The position numbers and the translations under genes are program-made. Positions 8,316 to 16,178 of a stretch of 30,675 nucleotides of DNA are shown piece after piece. Under the pieces are notes generated by a model. It was given only the letters and a program-made list of their open reading frames with translations. It did not search any database and had not been told where the DNA came from. The DNA comes from a virus. The stretch's first letter is position 1. Each line of letters opens with the position of its first letter. The DNA is taken from positions 1 through 30,675 of the IMG/VR virus record IMGVR_UViG_3300031576_000232, one strand, 5' to 3'.

Positions 8316-10358
8316 CTATCGTTGGCCAGTGAGGGGGTTGACTGGCATGTTCGGCATTTTGACTTCTGCCGCTTTTTCTAAAGTCGGGCCGGCGTTGTCG
8401 AGGGCCGTGGTGATATGGGCCGCCGGACCGCCAGGCGCGCCACCGTCCGCGGTTGAAGTGAGAGGTGGCAAGCCTGGGATGGCCGGCGGGATCGGCTGTT
8501 CGCCGTTCAGCATAAGGATGGCAGGGTCGGAGGTCCGCATTAAGTTAATGTGATCCTGGATGTGGGTCAAGGCGGCGTTGACGATCATGGGGTTGGCGCG
8601 TGAAGCCGGGGAAGAAAGGACGACGCCGTGTTCGATGATGTGGAGTTTGTGGGAGTCGGTGATGAGAGCTGGGACGGGCTCCCCCTTAGACAGTTCTTCG
8701 TTCTCGGAACGGATCAGAAGTAGTTGAGACTGATCGCCTTCCACCAACGGCTCAAGGTTCCCCGTCATGAGGACTTGGATGTATTCCTGGGGAGTCTTGA
8801 GGAGCCCTTGCCCGAGGAGTGATTCAGCGATCTGCAATTTCCCGGCGGTGGTGCGAGAAAGAGGGTTGCCCATTTCGACTTGGACGCGGGAGATGTTGGT
8901 GAGGTCGGCGGAGGAAAATTCTTGCATGTAGCCCGCGTTGGATTTCCCTGAAATGGCGATCATGCGCTTGGTCTTGGCGAAGGAGGCGAGGATTTTGATG
9001 ATCCCGGTTCCAACGTCTTCGAGGAGGCGGTTGTAGGATTGCTGGAAATTCGAATTAAACTGGATGGCTTGGGAGGCAACGAGGGCGAGGGCTGAGCCGG
9101 ACTTCAAACTCGAATCGGGGTTGCCGCGCGAAACGGAGTTGACGCCAGAAATGATCTCCATGACCTTCTCGACCTTTTCCAAGAAAGCGAATATCTCTTG
9201 TGGCGTTGAGAGAAGTTGGAGGACTTCGGGCTTGGTCGGGGATGAAATGCTGTTGAGTCCGCCGCCGAGGTCGGTGACGGAAATCCCGCCGCCCGGTTGG
9301 GTCCAGATGTTTTGGACGCCGAAATTGCCTTGGTTGGTGAGGATGGTGGAATAAAGTTTGTCGACGATCTCTTGGATCGGGAGGAGGTCGAAGGCGATGG
9401 AGTAGCCGGAGGTTGAGCCGGAAACGTCTTCGGGGGCGAGGCGATAGACGGGCATGCCGTCATACGGGAGTGGAGAGTCGATAGTCACGATGTCGGACCC
9501 AATGCACTCTACGATCCGCCCTTCAGGAACCACCGGGGTCTTTCGGTGAACAAGCGTGTCCACGTAAATCAGGTCGCCATAGCTGGCGAAGTTGCCGATG
9601 GTGGAACGGTCGATGATGTCGTTGGCGTCGAGGCGTTGGGCGATGATCTTGTCGGCGTACTGGGGGTACTTGGCGGCCATGGAGTATTTGTTTTTGAGGG
9701 CGCGGGCGATGTGCCAGTCGCTTTGACCAGCGTCTTCCAAAGCGTAGTCGTAGGCGAGGGAGAGGGGGCCGTGGACAGAAATTGTGATGTCGCCTTCTTT
9801 GATCTTCGCTCCATTCAGACCCACCGCGTAATCGTTTCCGAGCGCGGTGTCCCACCCGAGGATGATGTAGGCCTGGCCAAAGATCAGTCCGATCTCGCCC
9901 GCCTTTTTCAAAAAGACTTCGACCTTCTTCTCCCGGTTGTAATAATCGAGCACACCGCGTGAGATTTTGGTTTGGGCCTGGCTTTTGTAGTCGGTGTTGG
10001 TGGCAACTGGGTTGAAGGTGGGGCGTTGGTTGGCGGCCCCGGAAAGGATGTGGAGGAGGATGTTCCGGAAATGGTTGACCGAGACGTTGAGAAATTCGTC
10101 TTGGAGCCCCGACGCCCAAAGGCGTCCGCCCTTGATAATCCCCCGATAATAATACTCGAAACTCCGACGGTAGAGGTAAAGGCGTCCCGTCTCTTTCAGC
10201 CACTTCACGTAATCGTCGATTTTGTCTTGGACCTGCTTGGCAATTTCGTTCCTTGGTTTCCTGGCAAAATATGGCGCGAGATTCTCGTGGACTGGGATGG
10301 GGTGGGGCATGGGGGCCGCGTTGGATTTCGTAGGAGGATACAGAGTCAGGCTTGGCAT
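8316..10358 (-). CDS. Portal protein
   Basis: A 680-residue protein forming the portal ring at the packaging vertex. It shows portal-like N-terminal blocks: VQDKIDDYVKWLKETGRLYL, FLNVSVNHFRNILLHILSGA, then NQRPTFNPVATNTDYKS, with a helical C-terminal half and a Pro/Gly-rich tail. Size and position directly after large terminase fit podovirus portals of about 650-750 residues. I start at ATG 10358 (MPSLTLYPP). A TTG at 10379 would add seven residues, and neither site has a convincing ribosome-binding sequence. Confidence 0.87.
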   Translation of the reverse strand: MPSLTLYPPTKSNAAPMPHPIPVHENLAPYFARKPRNEIAKQVQDKIDDYVKWLKETGRLYLYRRSFEYYYRGIIKGGRLWASGLQDEFLNVSVNHFRNILLHILSGAANQRPTFNPVATNTDYKSQAQTKISRGVLDYYNREKKVEVFLKKAGEIGLIFGQAYIILGWDTALGNDYAVGLNGAKIKEGDITISVHGPLSLAYDYALEDAGQSDWHIARALKNKYSMAAKYPQYADKIIAQRLDANDIIDRSTIGNFASYGDLIYVDTLVHRKTPVVPEGRIVECIGSDIVTIDSPLPYDGMPVYRLAPEDVSGSTSGYSIAFDLLPIQEIVDKLYSTILTNQGNFGVQNIWTQPGGGISVTDLGGGLNSISSPTKPEVLQLLSTPQEIFAFLEKVEKVMEIISGVNSVSRGNPDSSLKSGSALALVASQAIQFNSNFQQSYNRLLEDVGTGIIKILASFAKTKRMIAISGKSNAGYMQEFSSADLTNISRVQVEMGNPLSRTTAGKLQIAESLLGQGLLKTPQEYIQVLMTGNLEPLVEGDQSQLLLIRSENEELSKGEPVPALITDSHKLHIIEHGVVLSSPASRANPMIVNAALTHIQDHINLMRTSDPAILMLNGEQPIPPAIPGLPPLTSTADGGAPGGPAAHITTALDNAGPTLEKAAEVKMPNMPVNPLTGQR

Positions 10359-10391
10359 CGCAGGAAGTCTACACCCCAAAACACCGATTTG

Positions 10392-11885
10392 TCAATGTCG
10401 GCGTCCCAAAATCTTTTTCAACTGGATCATCTCATGGCTCTTTTTCTGGTCGGGGATGAAGTGCGTGGATTCTCTCACGTGGAGGCTGGGTGGGATTGGG
10501 TTGGTGATTTGATCGAGGGCGCGTGCCCCGTAAATCAAGGCTGCGAGGCCGTCGAAATGGCCGTAGACTGAGGATCTGTCGAATTCTTTTCGATTCTCAC
10601 GCCAAATTCCAAACTTCAGGCACCCGATCACGTGCTTGCACCGTGGATGAACCATCACCCGCCCGGCGGCAACGAGGAGACGGAGGTGGTTGACCATCGC
10701 TTCGAGGTTGTCTTTTGTGGTGGGGCGAAAGACGATCCCGTGGAGGGCCCCCATGTCTTGGAGCATGAGTGGATTGTCGCTGTCGGCCACGCGGACGTAG
10801 ACGTTGGCTTTTGGGCCCCAAAGGCGTTCCTCGGCCTTTTTGTTTTCCTCCGCCACCTTTGCCGTCGTCATCGCCGGGCCGTTCATTACGATCTCGTCCT
10901 CGATGAAAAGCGTGGCGCGTTTGAAATCGTAGTAGGCGAGGAGGTTTACGTTGAAGTCGCGGACGCCCAAATCCATCATGTTGTATTTGTGATAGAACTC
11001 GAAAAATTGGTCGTGCGGAGCCTCTTGAATGTAACTGTCGCGCCACTCGGGGATCACGGCGTAGTTTTCGTCAACGACGAACTGACAGAGGTATTCGCGT
11101 TTCCAAGTTGTCGAGTTTTCCCCGCCGGCTTCGTCTTGAAACATTTTGACCAGCAACGTCTCGTAGCCGGACTGGTGGATATTGAATTCGCAGTAGTTCC
11201 CTGACGACTGGGCGGCCTGTGCCATCTCGGTAAAATCGTGCGCCGGCGTCCGCGGTGGAGTTGAACACATCAGAAGGTGGCCACCGGTGGTGAGGAGTTG
11301 GGGAAGGAGGATGTCGTTGACGACATATTTCAGGTCGTCGATGGAACCAGATTCGTCAAGGATAATTCGATGGGCGATGTTCCCCCGGAGGCTTTCAGCG
11401 TGCCCGGCGTTACACCCAGAGACGTGGCACTCGGAGCCGTTGTGTTTGAATCGGTAGCACCCGTCAATTGTGTCCCACACGGGGCGGATGTCGTTCGGGG
11501 CGTCCTGAATGATATCGCGGATCAATGGGCGGGTAATGTTCCGCATGGCCTTTTGGGTTGGGGCACCGAGACGGATGACCCGGTTGGGGCCCTTAAGGGC
11601 TTCCTCAATCGCGATCAAGCACGCCAGGTAAGACTTCCCGAGACGCCGGGCGGAGTTGACGACGTATTTGAGAGATGTGGCGGCCTGAATGCTCCGGTAC
11701 ATGAGGAGCTGGACCGGGCGGAGTTTGTAAGTGAGGTTCCCGCGCCGCCACCGCTCTCTGATCTCGACCGCCGACCCTTCCTCCGCCTTCAACTTGTCGA
11801 TGGCAAGTTGAATCCCATGAAGGATTGCCTGGTTGGGCCTGGCGACGGCTTTGAAAGGGAGGCGGGCGGGGCTACCCTTCCCCAC
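10392..11885 (-). CDS. terL: Terminase large subunit
   Basis: A 497-residue packaging ATPase/nuclease from a GTG at 11885. Walker A is SARRLGKS (about residues 78-85) and Walker B is RIILDE (about 173-178), followed by a coupling-type motif LLMCSTPP. The C-terminal nuclease half shows acidic positions in MMDLGVRDFNVNLLAYYDF and in the late GHFDGLAALIYG motif. The GTG overlaps the upstream small membrane gene by 14 bp. A TTG at 11927 is the alternative and has no ribosome site. It should translocate genomic DNA through the portal with the small subunit encoded three genes upstream. Confidence 0.93.
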   Translation of the reverse strand: MGKGSPARLPFKAVARPNQAILHGIQLAIDKLKAEEGSAVEIRERWRRGNLTYKLRPVQLLMYRSIQAATSLKYVVNSARRLGKSYLACLIAIEEALKGPNRVIRLGAPTQKAMRNITRPLIRDIIQDAPNDIRPVWDTIDGCYRFKHNGSECHVSGCNAGHAESLRGNIAHRIILDESGSIDDLKYVVNDILLPQLLTTGGHLLMCSTPPRTPAHDFTEMAQAAQSSGNYCEFNIHQSGYETLLVKMFQDEAGGENSTTWKREYLCQFVVDENYAVIPEWRDSYIQEAPHDQFFEFYHKYNMMDLGVRDFNVNLLAYYDFKRATLFIEDEIVMNGPAMTTAKVAEENKKAEERLWGPKANVYVRVADSDNPLMLQDMGALHGIVFRPTTKDNLEAMVNHLRLLVAAGRVMVHPRCKHVIGCLKFGIWRENRKEFDRSSVYGHFDGLAALIYGARALDQITNPIPPSLHVRESTHFIPDQKKSHEMIQLKKILGRRH

Positions 11886-12129
11886 GTTTGGCCTGGCTGA
11901 TCCCGAGCTTGAGGCGCATGGAGTCAACGGTCAAGGTCAGGGCGGCTACGGTCTTTTTGATGTCGTCAAGCTCCTTTTCGGTGATGCCGCGTGGGAGGAT
12001 CGGGCGGGCGTAGGCCATGGCGAGGACCAGGACCATGGCGATGGCCAGGGAAGGACCTGGGGCCCACAGGAGGCGCACGCAGAGGGCCCAGGCGACAACG
12101 TGGAGAGCGTTATTAGACAGTCGCGTCAA
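11872..12129 (-). CDS. Small two-segment membrane protein (holin-like candidate)
   Basis: An 85-residue protein. I choose a TTG at 12129 because GGAGGAGG lies six bases upstream; the reading frame extends further but without support. Two hydrophobic stretches (ALHVVAWALCVRLLW and LAIAMVLVLAMAYA) are followed by a charged helical tail (ITEKELDDIKKTVAALTLTV). It overlaps the upstream gene by 17 bp and terminase by 14 bp. Size and topology fit a small holin or membrane regulator, but it lies far from the endolysin, so the function stays open. Confidence 0.6.
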   Translation of the reverse strand: MTRLSNNALHVVAWALCVRLLWAPGPSLAIAMVLVLAMAYARPILPRGITEKELDDIKKTVAALTLTVDSMRLKLGISQAKRGEG

Positions 12130-12346
12130 GCAGGGCCTCCTCCGCCTGCCACATGCAGACGTCTTTAGAATCGTCCACAGTGTCTTTGAACGAAACAACG
12201 ATCCCATCAACGATTTCTATTCGCCTCATCACCCACAGGCGTCCGTTTTTCTTCACCAGAGCCACGGCTAAGGTCACTTCCCCGGGGCCCGAGACAGGGC
12301 ACGCGGTATTTTTAGCTTTTTTTGTTTTGGACGGGAAGAGTTCCAT
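12113..12346 (-). CDS. Hypothetical protein between terminase subunits
   Basis: A 77-residue protein starting MELFPSKTKKAKNTACPV, with alternating hydrophobic strands (EVTLAVALVKKNGRLWVM, RRIEIVDGIVVSF) and an acidic end. The ATG at 12346 has GGAGG six bases upstream. The gene overlaps small terminase by 35 bp and the next gene by 17 bp, so it is translated within a compact cassette. I do not recognise the family. Confidence 0.7.
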   Translation of the reverse strand: MELFPSKTKKAKNTACPVSGPGEVTLAVALVKKNGRLWVMRRIEIVDGIVVSFKDTVDDSKDVCMWQAEEALLDATV

Positions 12347-12917
12347 GTGTTGCCTCCATTGTAGCGTCGATCACTTCGGACGACGCAAAGTGTTGGGCTA
12401 GGTCTTGAAGACCAGACAAAACATCCGCCCTAGTGTCGAGGGCTTTCCGACAGTGCGGGCAGGTCGGCTTGATCCGCTCGGTCAGCATATCAGCAAACCC
12501 TGAAGTCAGCGAATCCATGATCGCGAGAACTTTCAAGTTAAAATTCTGCATCCGGCTGGCCGTGCGGTATTTCAGGTTCCGAACCTTCAGGATTTCAAGG
12601 AGCACTTTTGAATCCCGCTCCCGATACTCATCCACCTTCTTCCCTTCAAAGTAAACCGGGACGATCTTCCCGATGACCGCCTCTTCCAAAGCCACACGCT
12701 CGATCCGTTCGCCGAACTGCTCGTCCGCCGAATCGAGGGCAGCCTTGAACGCTGGGTCTGCCTTCCGCCACTCGTTCATGGTCTGGAAACTGATCCCAAC
12801 CCTTTCACACGCCGCAGAGTAGGTGCCGAGGGCCTTAAAGGCCTCGATCAACTCTGGCTTGAGGCGTCCCTTGGTTGGAACGCCCTTGGTGGGGCCCTTA
12901 CGTGCGCTGAGTGTCAT
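12312..12917 (-). CDS. terS: Terminase small subunit
   Basis: A 201-residue DNA-binding protein. A helix-turn-helix lies near residues 30-60 (LGTYSAACERVGISFQTMNE, then WRKADPAFKAAL), a layout typical of small terminases. A helical region and a KYRTASRMQNF segment follow. A single CPHC pair near residue 150 hints at metal binding, but I see no second pair. The ATG at 12917 lacks a clear ribosome site. The subunit should select the viral DNA and regulate the large subunit. Confidence 0.8.
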   Translation of the reverse strand: MTLSARKGPTKGVPTKGRLKPELIEAFKALGTYSAACERVGISFQTMNEWRKADPAFKAALDSADEQFGERIERVALEEAVIGKIVPVYFEGKKVDEYRERDSKVLLEILKVRNLKYRTASRMQNFNLKVLAIMDSLTSGFADMLTERIKPTCPHCRKALDTRADVLSGLQDLAQHFASSEVIDATMEATHGTLPVQNKKS

Positions 12918-12962
12918 GAAATAGAGGCAGCCGACCCATTCTATGCAGTAATGTCATACGGC

Positions 12963-14240
12963 TCATCTTTTCGCTTTTTCACCAGTCATCGTCTCCCAGC
13001 GCTCAACAGCAACGTCACAGAATCTCGGGTCAATCTCGATCCCGTAGCAGATCCGCATAGTGTTCTGGCAGGCGATGAGCGTTGAGCCGGACCCGAGGAA
13101 TGGGTCCAGGACGACACCGTCCGTTGGTGCGCTGTTCTTCACCATGATCTCGATGAGCTCCGTGGGCTTCATGGTTGGGTGGTCTGGAGAGAACTTCGGG
13201 CGAGGGACCTCAAAGACGCTGCCCTGGGAGTTGTCCCCATACCAACCTTTCCACCCGCGCCCGATACGACCTTCACCGGCCTTGTAGCCGAAGAGGATCG
13301 GCTCGTGCTTGTAGTGGTAGTCTGAGTGTCCGATGACCATCGAATCCTTGACCCATACCAGACCATTGTGGATTCGCCAGCCCGCCTTGGTGAATGCGAA
13401 GATGAAGTTCGCGACGAAGCCGCCGGACGGGTGGAACACATAGATGGGCGAGCCGGCGGCCAGGAGGGCGTCCGACGTGGCGAAGACGGCTGCCAGGAGG
13501 GCGTCCAGAGCCGGCCCGCTCCTGGTGTCGTTCTTGATCTTGAGAGAGCTCATGGTTCCCCCCGTGTAGTTCACACCATAGGGTGGGTCTGTCAGCATCA
13601 TGACGGCCTGCTTATCACCGAAAGCCTTCTTAGCGGTCTTCGCGTCCGTTGAGTCCCCGCATAAGATGCGGTGGCGTCCGAGCTTCCAGATGTCTCCTAG
13701 CTTCGTGATAGGGTTCTTTGGGATCGGCGGGGCTTTGTCTTCCCGGTCTTTGATGCGTCCTGGGATATCCACGATCTGCTTGAGGTCTTTCTCCGTGAAC
13801 CCCACCAGGGAGAGGTCGAAGGCCCCCTGATCGATATGGAGGAGGAGGGGTGCAAGGGCTTCCGTGTTCCAGTCTGAGCGGGCCTTGTTCGCGCTGATGT
13901 TCGCCGCGATTTCCTTGTCTTCCGGCCAGTTTACCTCGCGGTATGAGAAGGACCCCCATGGGGTAACGACATAGCCCAAAGCGACCGTCCCTCTGGGGTC
14001 TTTGGTTGGCTCTTTTTTGATGATCCACTCTGGGTCAAGAACCTTGACGCGTTGGTGACCACCTACTAGGCGGTCGGTGCGCGTGTTGCGCACGATGCCC
14101 GATAGGTCTCCGAACTCACGAAGTGATGCGGCGAGGCTTTCCAGGCCCTCCGGGGTAATGGTTCGCGGGTTGTACCCCGATGGATGGAGGCCGCCGACCA
14201 CTTGGTCTTTCAATTCGGGTTGCTGTTTAAGATTAGCCAT
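12963..14240 (-). CDS. ParB-like domain fused to DNA N6-adenine/N4-cytosine methyltransferase
   Basis: A 425-residue fusion. The N-terminal 150 residues are a ParB/Sulfiredoxin-like domain (HPSGYNPRTITPEGLESLA; LVGGHQRVK at about 58-66). The catalytic half has DPPY at 218-221 and the SAM-binding DPFLGSGSTLIAC near 380-392, the motif order of beta-class amino-methyltransferases. HPTMKP is also present. This architecture is frequent in phages and usually modifies the phage genome against host restriction. The ATG at 14240 overlaps the cytosine methyltransferase gene by 31 bp. The target sequence cannot be read from the protein. Confidence 0.9.
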   Translation of the reverse strand: MANLKQQPELKDQVVGGLHPSGYNPRTITPEGLESLAASLREFGDLSGIVRNTRTDRLVGGHQRVKVLDPEWIIKKEPTKDPRGTVALGYVVTPWGSFSYREVNWPEDKEIAANISANKARSDWNTEALAPLLLHIDQGAFDLSLVGFTEKDLKQIVDIPGRIKDREDKAPPIPKNPITKLGDIWKLGRHRILCGDSTDAKTAKKAFGDKQAVMMLTDPPYGVNYTGGTMSSLKIKNDTRSGPALDALLAAVFATSDALLAAGSPIYVFHPSGGFVANFIFAFTKAGWRIHNGLVWVKDSMVIGHSDYHYKHEPILFGYKAGEGRIGRGWKGWYGDNSQGSVFEVPRPKFSPDHPTMKPTELIEIMVKNSAPTDGVVLDPFLGSGSTLIACQNTMRICYGIEIDPRFCDVAVERWETMTGEKAKR

Positions 14241-14896
14241 GCTGTCGAAGCCACGACTGGAACTTGTCCGTTGCCAATGGCTTTAAGTCGCTCCACCCAA
14301 TCGGCCATCCCATCAAAACCTCGCTCAGCGTCGGCGTCTGGGAAACCCCATAATCTACCGCCAATGTCTCGGCGAGATATGATCCCAAATGGCTCCCTTT
14401 TTCTTCGTGCTTGCGTCGTGCGTTCTTCAAGTTCTCTACAGAAAACATCAAGCGCATCCCGTCCGACGCTTGTGGAGCTGGCAGTAATCCATACCCTTTT
14501 TCTTTTAATATTCCCCCCCAAAATTGAATATGGAATGACGATCCCTCGGATATCAGGAAAGGAGTTTGCCAAGTCCCGGAGTACTCTTCTTCCGTACGGG
14601 ACAGCAAGGAGATTTGGGACGTTTTCCAACAGGATGTGCCTCGGTCTAACCTTGCAAATCGCCTTAAATGTTTCGGGCCACAAGTTTTTATCTCCGACCC
14701 CATTTTGCCTATTGTTGTTGGCGATTGAAAAGTCGGTGCACGGGAATCCAGCCGTAAGGACATCAACCATCCCCTGATAGCTTTCGGCGAACCCTTCACT
14801 GATGAATGTTCGGATATCGCCGAAGATTGGGGCTTCGTCTTGGTGATTTCGACATAGGCTGCCCAGGAGTGCCGGGATCTCCAAGATAAGACACAA
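14210..14896 (-). CDS. DNA (cytosine-5) methyltransferase, N-terminal motif missing
   Basis: A 228-residue C5-cytosine methyltransferase. Visible family motifs are the catalytic GFPCTDFS (motif IV; Cys 53 if TTG 14896 is used), LLENVPNL (motif VI), IKRKRVWI (motif VIII) and LKAIGNGQVPVVA (motif X). The first recognisable part is the motif II-like EIPALLGSLCRNHQDEAPIF. The motif I segment (FxGxG, SAM binding) that should come before it is absent, because the DNA upstream encodes the end of the nuclease gene. The only in-frame starts near the 5' end are TTG codons, with a GGAGG three bases before the first. The enzyme may be inactive, split or a recombinant; a sequencing error alone would not restore motif I. 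Confidence 0.8.
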   Translation of the reverse strand: MCLILEIPALLGSLCRNHQDEAPIFGDIRTFISEGFAESYQGMVDVLTAGFPCTDFSIANNNRQNGVGDKNLWPETFKAICKVRPRHILLENVPNLLAVPYGRRVLRDLANSFPDIRGIVIPYSILGGNIKRKRVWITASSTSVGRDALDVFCRELEERTTQARRKREPFGIISRRDIGGRLWGFPDADAERGFDGMADWVERLKAIGNGQVPVVASTAWLILNSNPN

Positions 14897-15233
14897 CGAC
14901 CTCCATGGCTTCGATGATCCCCTTGACCAGTGCGACCTTGAACCCCTGGGCCAGGAACAGGTTGAGCATCTCTTGTTGGGCGTCGCTGGCGTAGCCGGTT
15001 TCGCTTTTCAGTTCAATGAACAGGCCAGAGAAGCCGCCGGTGGGGACCGCCAGGAAGTAATCTGGAATCCCAGCGCGGACCCCTTCGGCTTTCAGCTTCC
15101 GTGCGACCGAGATGGCACGGTGCCCCCCGTTCGGGATGGCAAAAAGGAGGCGGTGATCGAGACTCCTCGTTTTGGCCTGGTAGGCCCACCAGTTCAAGAA
15201 GGCGACGGCGATTTGGTGCTCTCGGTCTTTCAT
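14796..15233 (-). CDS. VRR-NUC domain nuclease
   Basis: A 145-residue PD-(D/E)XK nuclease of the VRR-NUC type. Signature parts are LLFAIPNGGHRAISVARKLK (residues 29-48), GVRAGIPDYFLA (51-62, catalytic Asp) and GLFIELKSETG (70-80, Glu and Lys). The family fold should end near YLGDP (residue 120); the last 25 residues are basic, low in structure and overlap the methyltransferase frame. The ATG at 15233 has no clear ribosome site. Phage VRR-NUC enzymes act on branched or flap DNA; here a role in recombination or genome processing is likely. Confidence 0.85.
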   Translation of the reverse strand: MKDREHQIAVAFLNWWAYQAKTRSLDHRLLFAIPNGGHRAISVARKLKAEGVRAGIPDYFLAVPTGGFSGLFIELKSETGYASDAQQEMLNLFLAQGFKVALVKGIIEAMEVVVSYLGDPGTPGQPMSKSPRRSPNLRRYPNIHQ

Positions 15234-15249
15234 AAAACGCGCGCAAGCT

Positions 15250-15420
15250 CTAGGGATCCAGCCTGAGCGTCGCCATGGACAGTTTCAGCTTTTCGTATTC
15301 AACGTCGCACGGCGCGATGGCTTTGCGGGGGTTGTAGGGAGCGGGGGAGAGTTTTTCAACCGGGATGGGCAAGAGGCGCATTTTGTTCACTGGGAGGACC
15401 TCGCCTGCCTGTTGAACCAT
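15250..15420 (-). pseudogene. Truncated ParB-like N-terminal fragment
   Basis: A 56-codon frame from ATG 15420 (alternatives GTG 15390, ATG 15381) to TAG at 15252-15250. It encodes RLLPIPVEKLSPAPYNPRKA, then DVEYEKLKLSMATL, which matches the opening of phage ParB-like proteins (PAPYNPRK followed by a helix with EYEKLK). It then stops where the next strand and GHxR motif should follow. It overlaps the upstream gene by 65 bp. I read it as the stump of a once longer ParB-domain gene, whose remainder was lost when the nuclease/methyltransferase region was joined. A retained short peptide is possible. Confidence 0.65.
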
Positions 15421-15673
15421 TCCCTGCCCGCTTCGTAGATGGAACGGTATGTCTTTTTTGCCAGTTGATACTCTCCACGCGCCCCATCGTTAACGAGCGT
15501 GACGTCCCCTGCACTTGTCGCAACCACCCCTTAAGGATGTTCCGAAGAAATGGGGCTTCCCACGAACTGATTTCAGGCATCATCCGCGTAGCGTGCGCCT
15601 TGATCTCCGCGTACGTCGCCGGCTCCAAATAAACCGTCATACTGAGCCGGCCCTTGTTGATTTTAACCGCCAC
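15356..15673 (-). CDS. Ribbon-helix-helix-like small DNA-binding protein (candidate regulator)
   Basis: A 105-residue protein from GTG 15673 with GGAGG six bases upstream. The N-terminus (KINKGRLSMTVYLEPATYAE, then IKAHATRM) has the strand-then-helix pattern of ribbon-helix-helix proteins. The C-terminal 45 residues are basic and look disordered. It follows a promoter-like sequence at 15840-15868 that carries a version of a motif also found over two early promoters, so autoregulation and early-gene control are plausible. The fold and target are inference. Confidence 0.6.
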   Translation of the reverse strand: MAVKINKGRLSMTVYLEPATYAEIKAHATRMMPEISSWEAPFLRNILKGWLRQVQGTSRSLTMGRVESINWQKRHTVPSTKRAGNGSTGRRGPPSEQNAPLAHPG

Positions 15674-15829
15674 TGCGGACCTCCAAGACTTTCAAACAAC
15701 GTGAACAAAAATAGAATGTCTGCGTGCAACAAACAAACGGCTTCACGCCAGACCGCAGCTCCGAGATCACGACTGAGTGCCATCCAAAAAAACAAAGGAG
15801 CGCGTGGATGGACCTGACCCAAGACAATC

Positions 15830-15868
15830 TCATATAATTATCCTACCGTATCATTTTTTCAGCGTCAA
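15830..15868 (-). promoter_or_regulatory. Leftward promoter with operator-like motif
   Basis: On the minus strand TTGACG (15868-15863) and TAGGAT (15845-15840) are separated by 17 bases, a sigma70-like promoter facing the ribbon-helix-helix gene. The plus strand at 15830-15853 reads TCATATAAT, five bases, then TACCGTATCA. These are the two halves of the motif seen at 19403-19420, here in the opposite orientation and with an insertion. It overlaps the stop of the 33-residue membrane gene. Confidence 0.5.
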
Positions 15869-15952
15869 GCCAAGGAGGAAAAAAAGCATAGTCCACCCCC
15901 CGATGATGTTTAAGATTAGCCACGCCATACAAGCGATGTCTCTTAAGTCCAT
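15851..15952 (-). CDS. 33-residue single-pass membrane microprotein
   Basis: ATG at 15952, TGA at 15853-15851, with GGAGG five bases upstream of the start. The product begins MDLRDIACMAW and is hydrophobic from about residue 7 to 30 (LILNIIGGWTMLFFLLGLT), ending LKK. A charged N-terminus, one long membrane helix and a basic end fit a small inner-membrane protein, for example a lysis modulator or superinfection-exclusion peptide. No family is recognised. It follows a strong hairpin at 15974-16020, which may separate it from upstream transcription. Confidence 0.65.
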   Translation of the reverse strand: MDLRDIACMAWLILNIIGGWTMLFFLLGLTLKK

Positions 15953-15973
15953 TTCTTCCTCCGAGTCATCGAA

Positions 15974-16020
15974 GCAAATCAGCCGCCCGCCCCCCGCTCG
16001 GCGGGGGCGGCTGATTTTGC
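15974..16020. terminator. Strong GC-rich hairpin, terminator-like on either strand
   Basis: GCAAATCAGCCGCC (15974-15987) faces GGCGGCTGATTTTGC (16006-16020), with further C/G-rich pairing between them. Short T runs follow on both strands (TTTTG on plus, TTTG on minus). It lies just upstream of the membrane microprotein on the leftward transcript and may be a bidirectional terminator or attenuator. Confidence 0.55.
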
Positions 16021-16178
16021 CATTGTAAGCCCGAAAAGAAATTTTCTTTTTCTCGGTCGTACAGACCTCAGGTTATTTTGAGGGAACGCCTCAAAAAAAA
16101 ATCAACAACCAGACCGTCTCCTACGGTCAACGGACCCACTGGAAGGGCGCGCCGGGGTTATGGTGATGTTCCCCGCTT

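Noticed and set aside
10359-10379. TTG start for the portal, adding seven residues
   Set aside because: The extra residues and the TTG have no better ribosome site than the ATG at 10358, so the ATG is preferred, though not excluded.
14796-14896. Frameshift fusion of nuclease and cytosine methyltransferase
   Set aside because: A +1 shift could join the frames, but the fused protein would still lack motif I, and no slippery sequence is apparent.
15637-15822. Minus-strand frame of 61 codons upstream of the ribbon-helix-helix gene
   Set aside because: There is no ribosome site for the TTG or the internal ATG. It overlaps the well-supported start at 15673.
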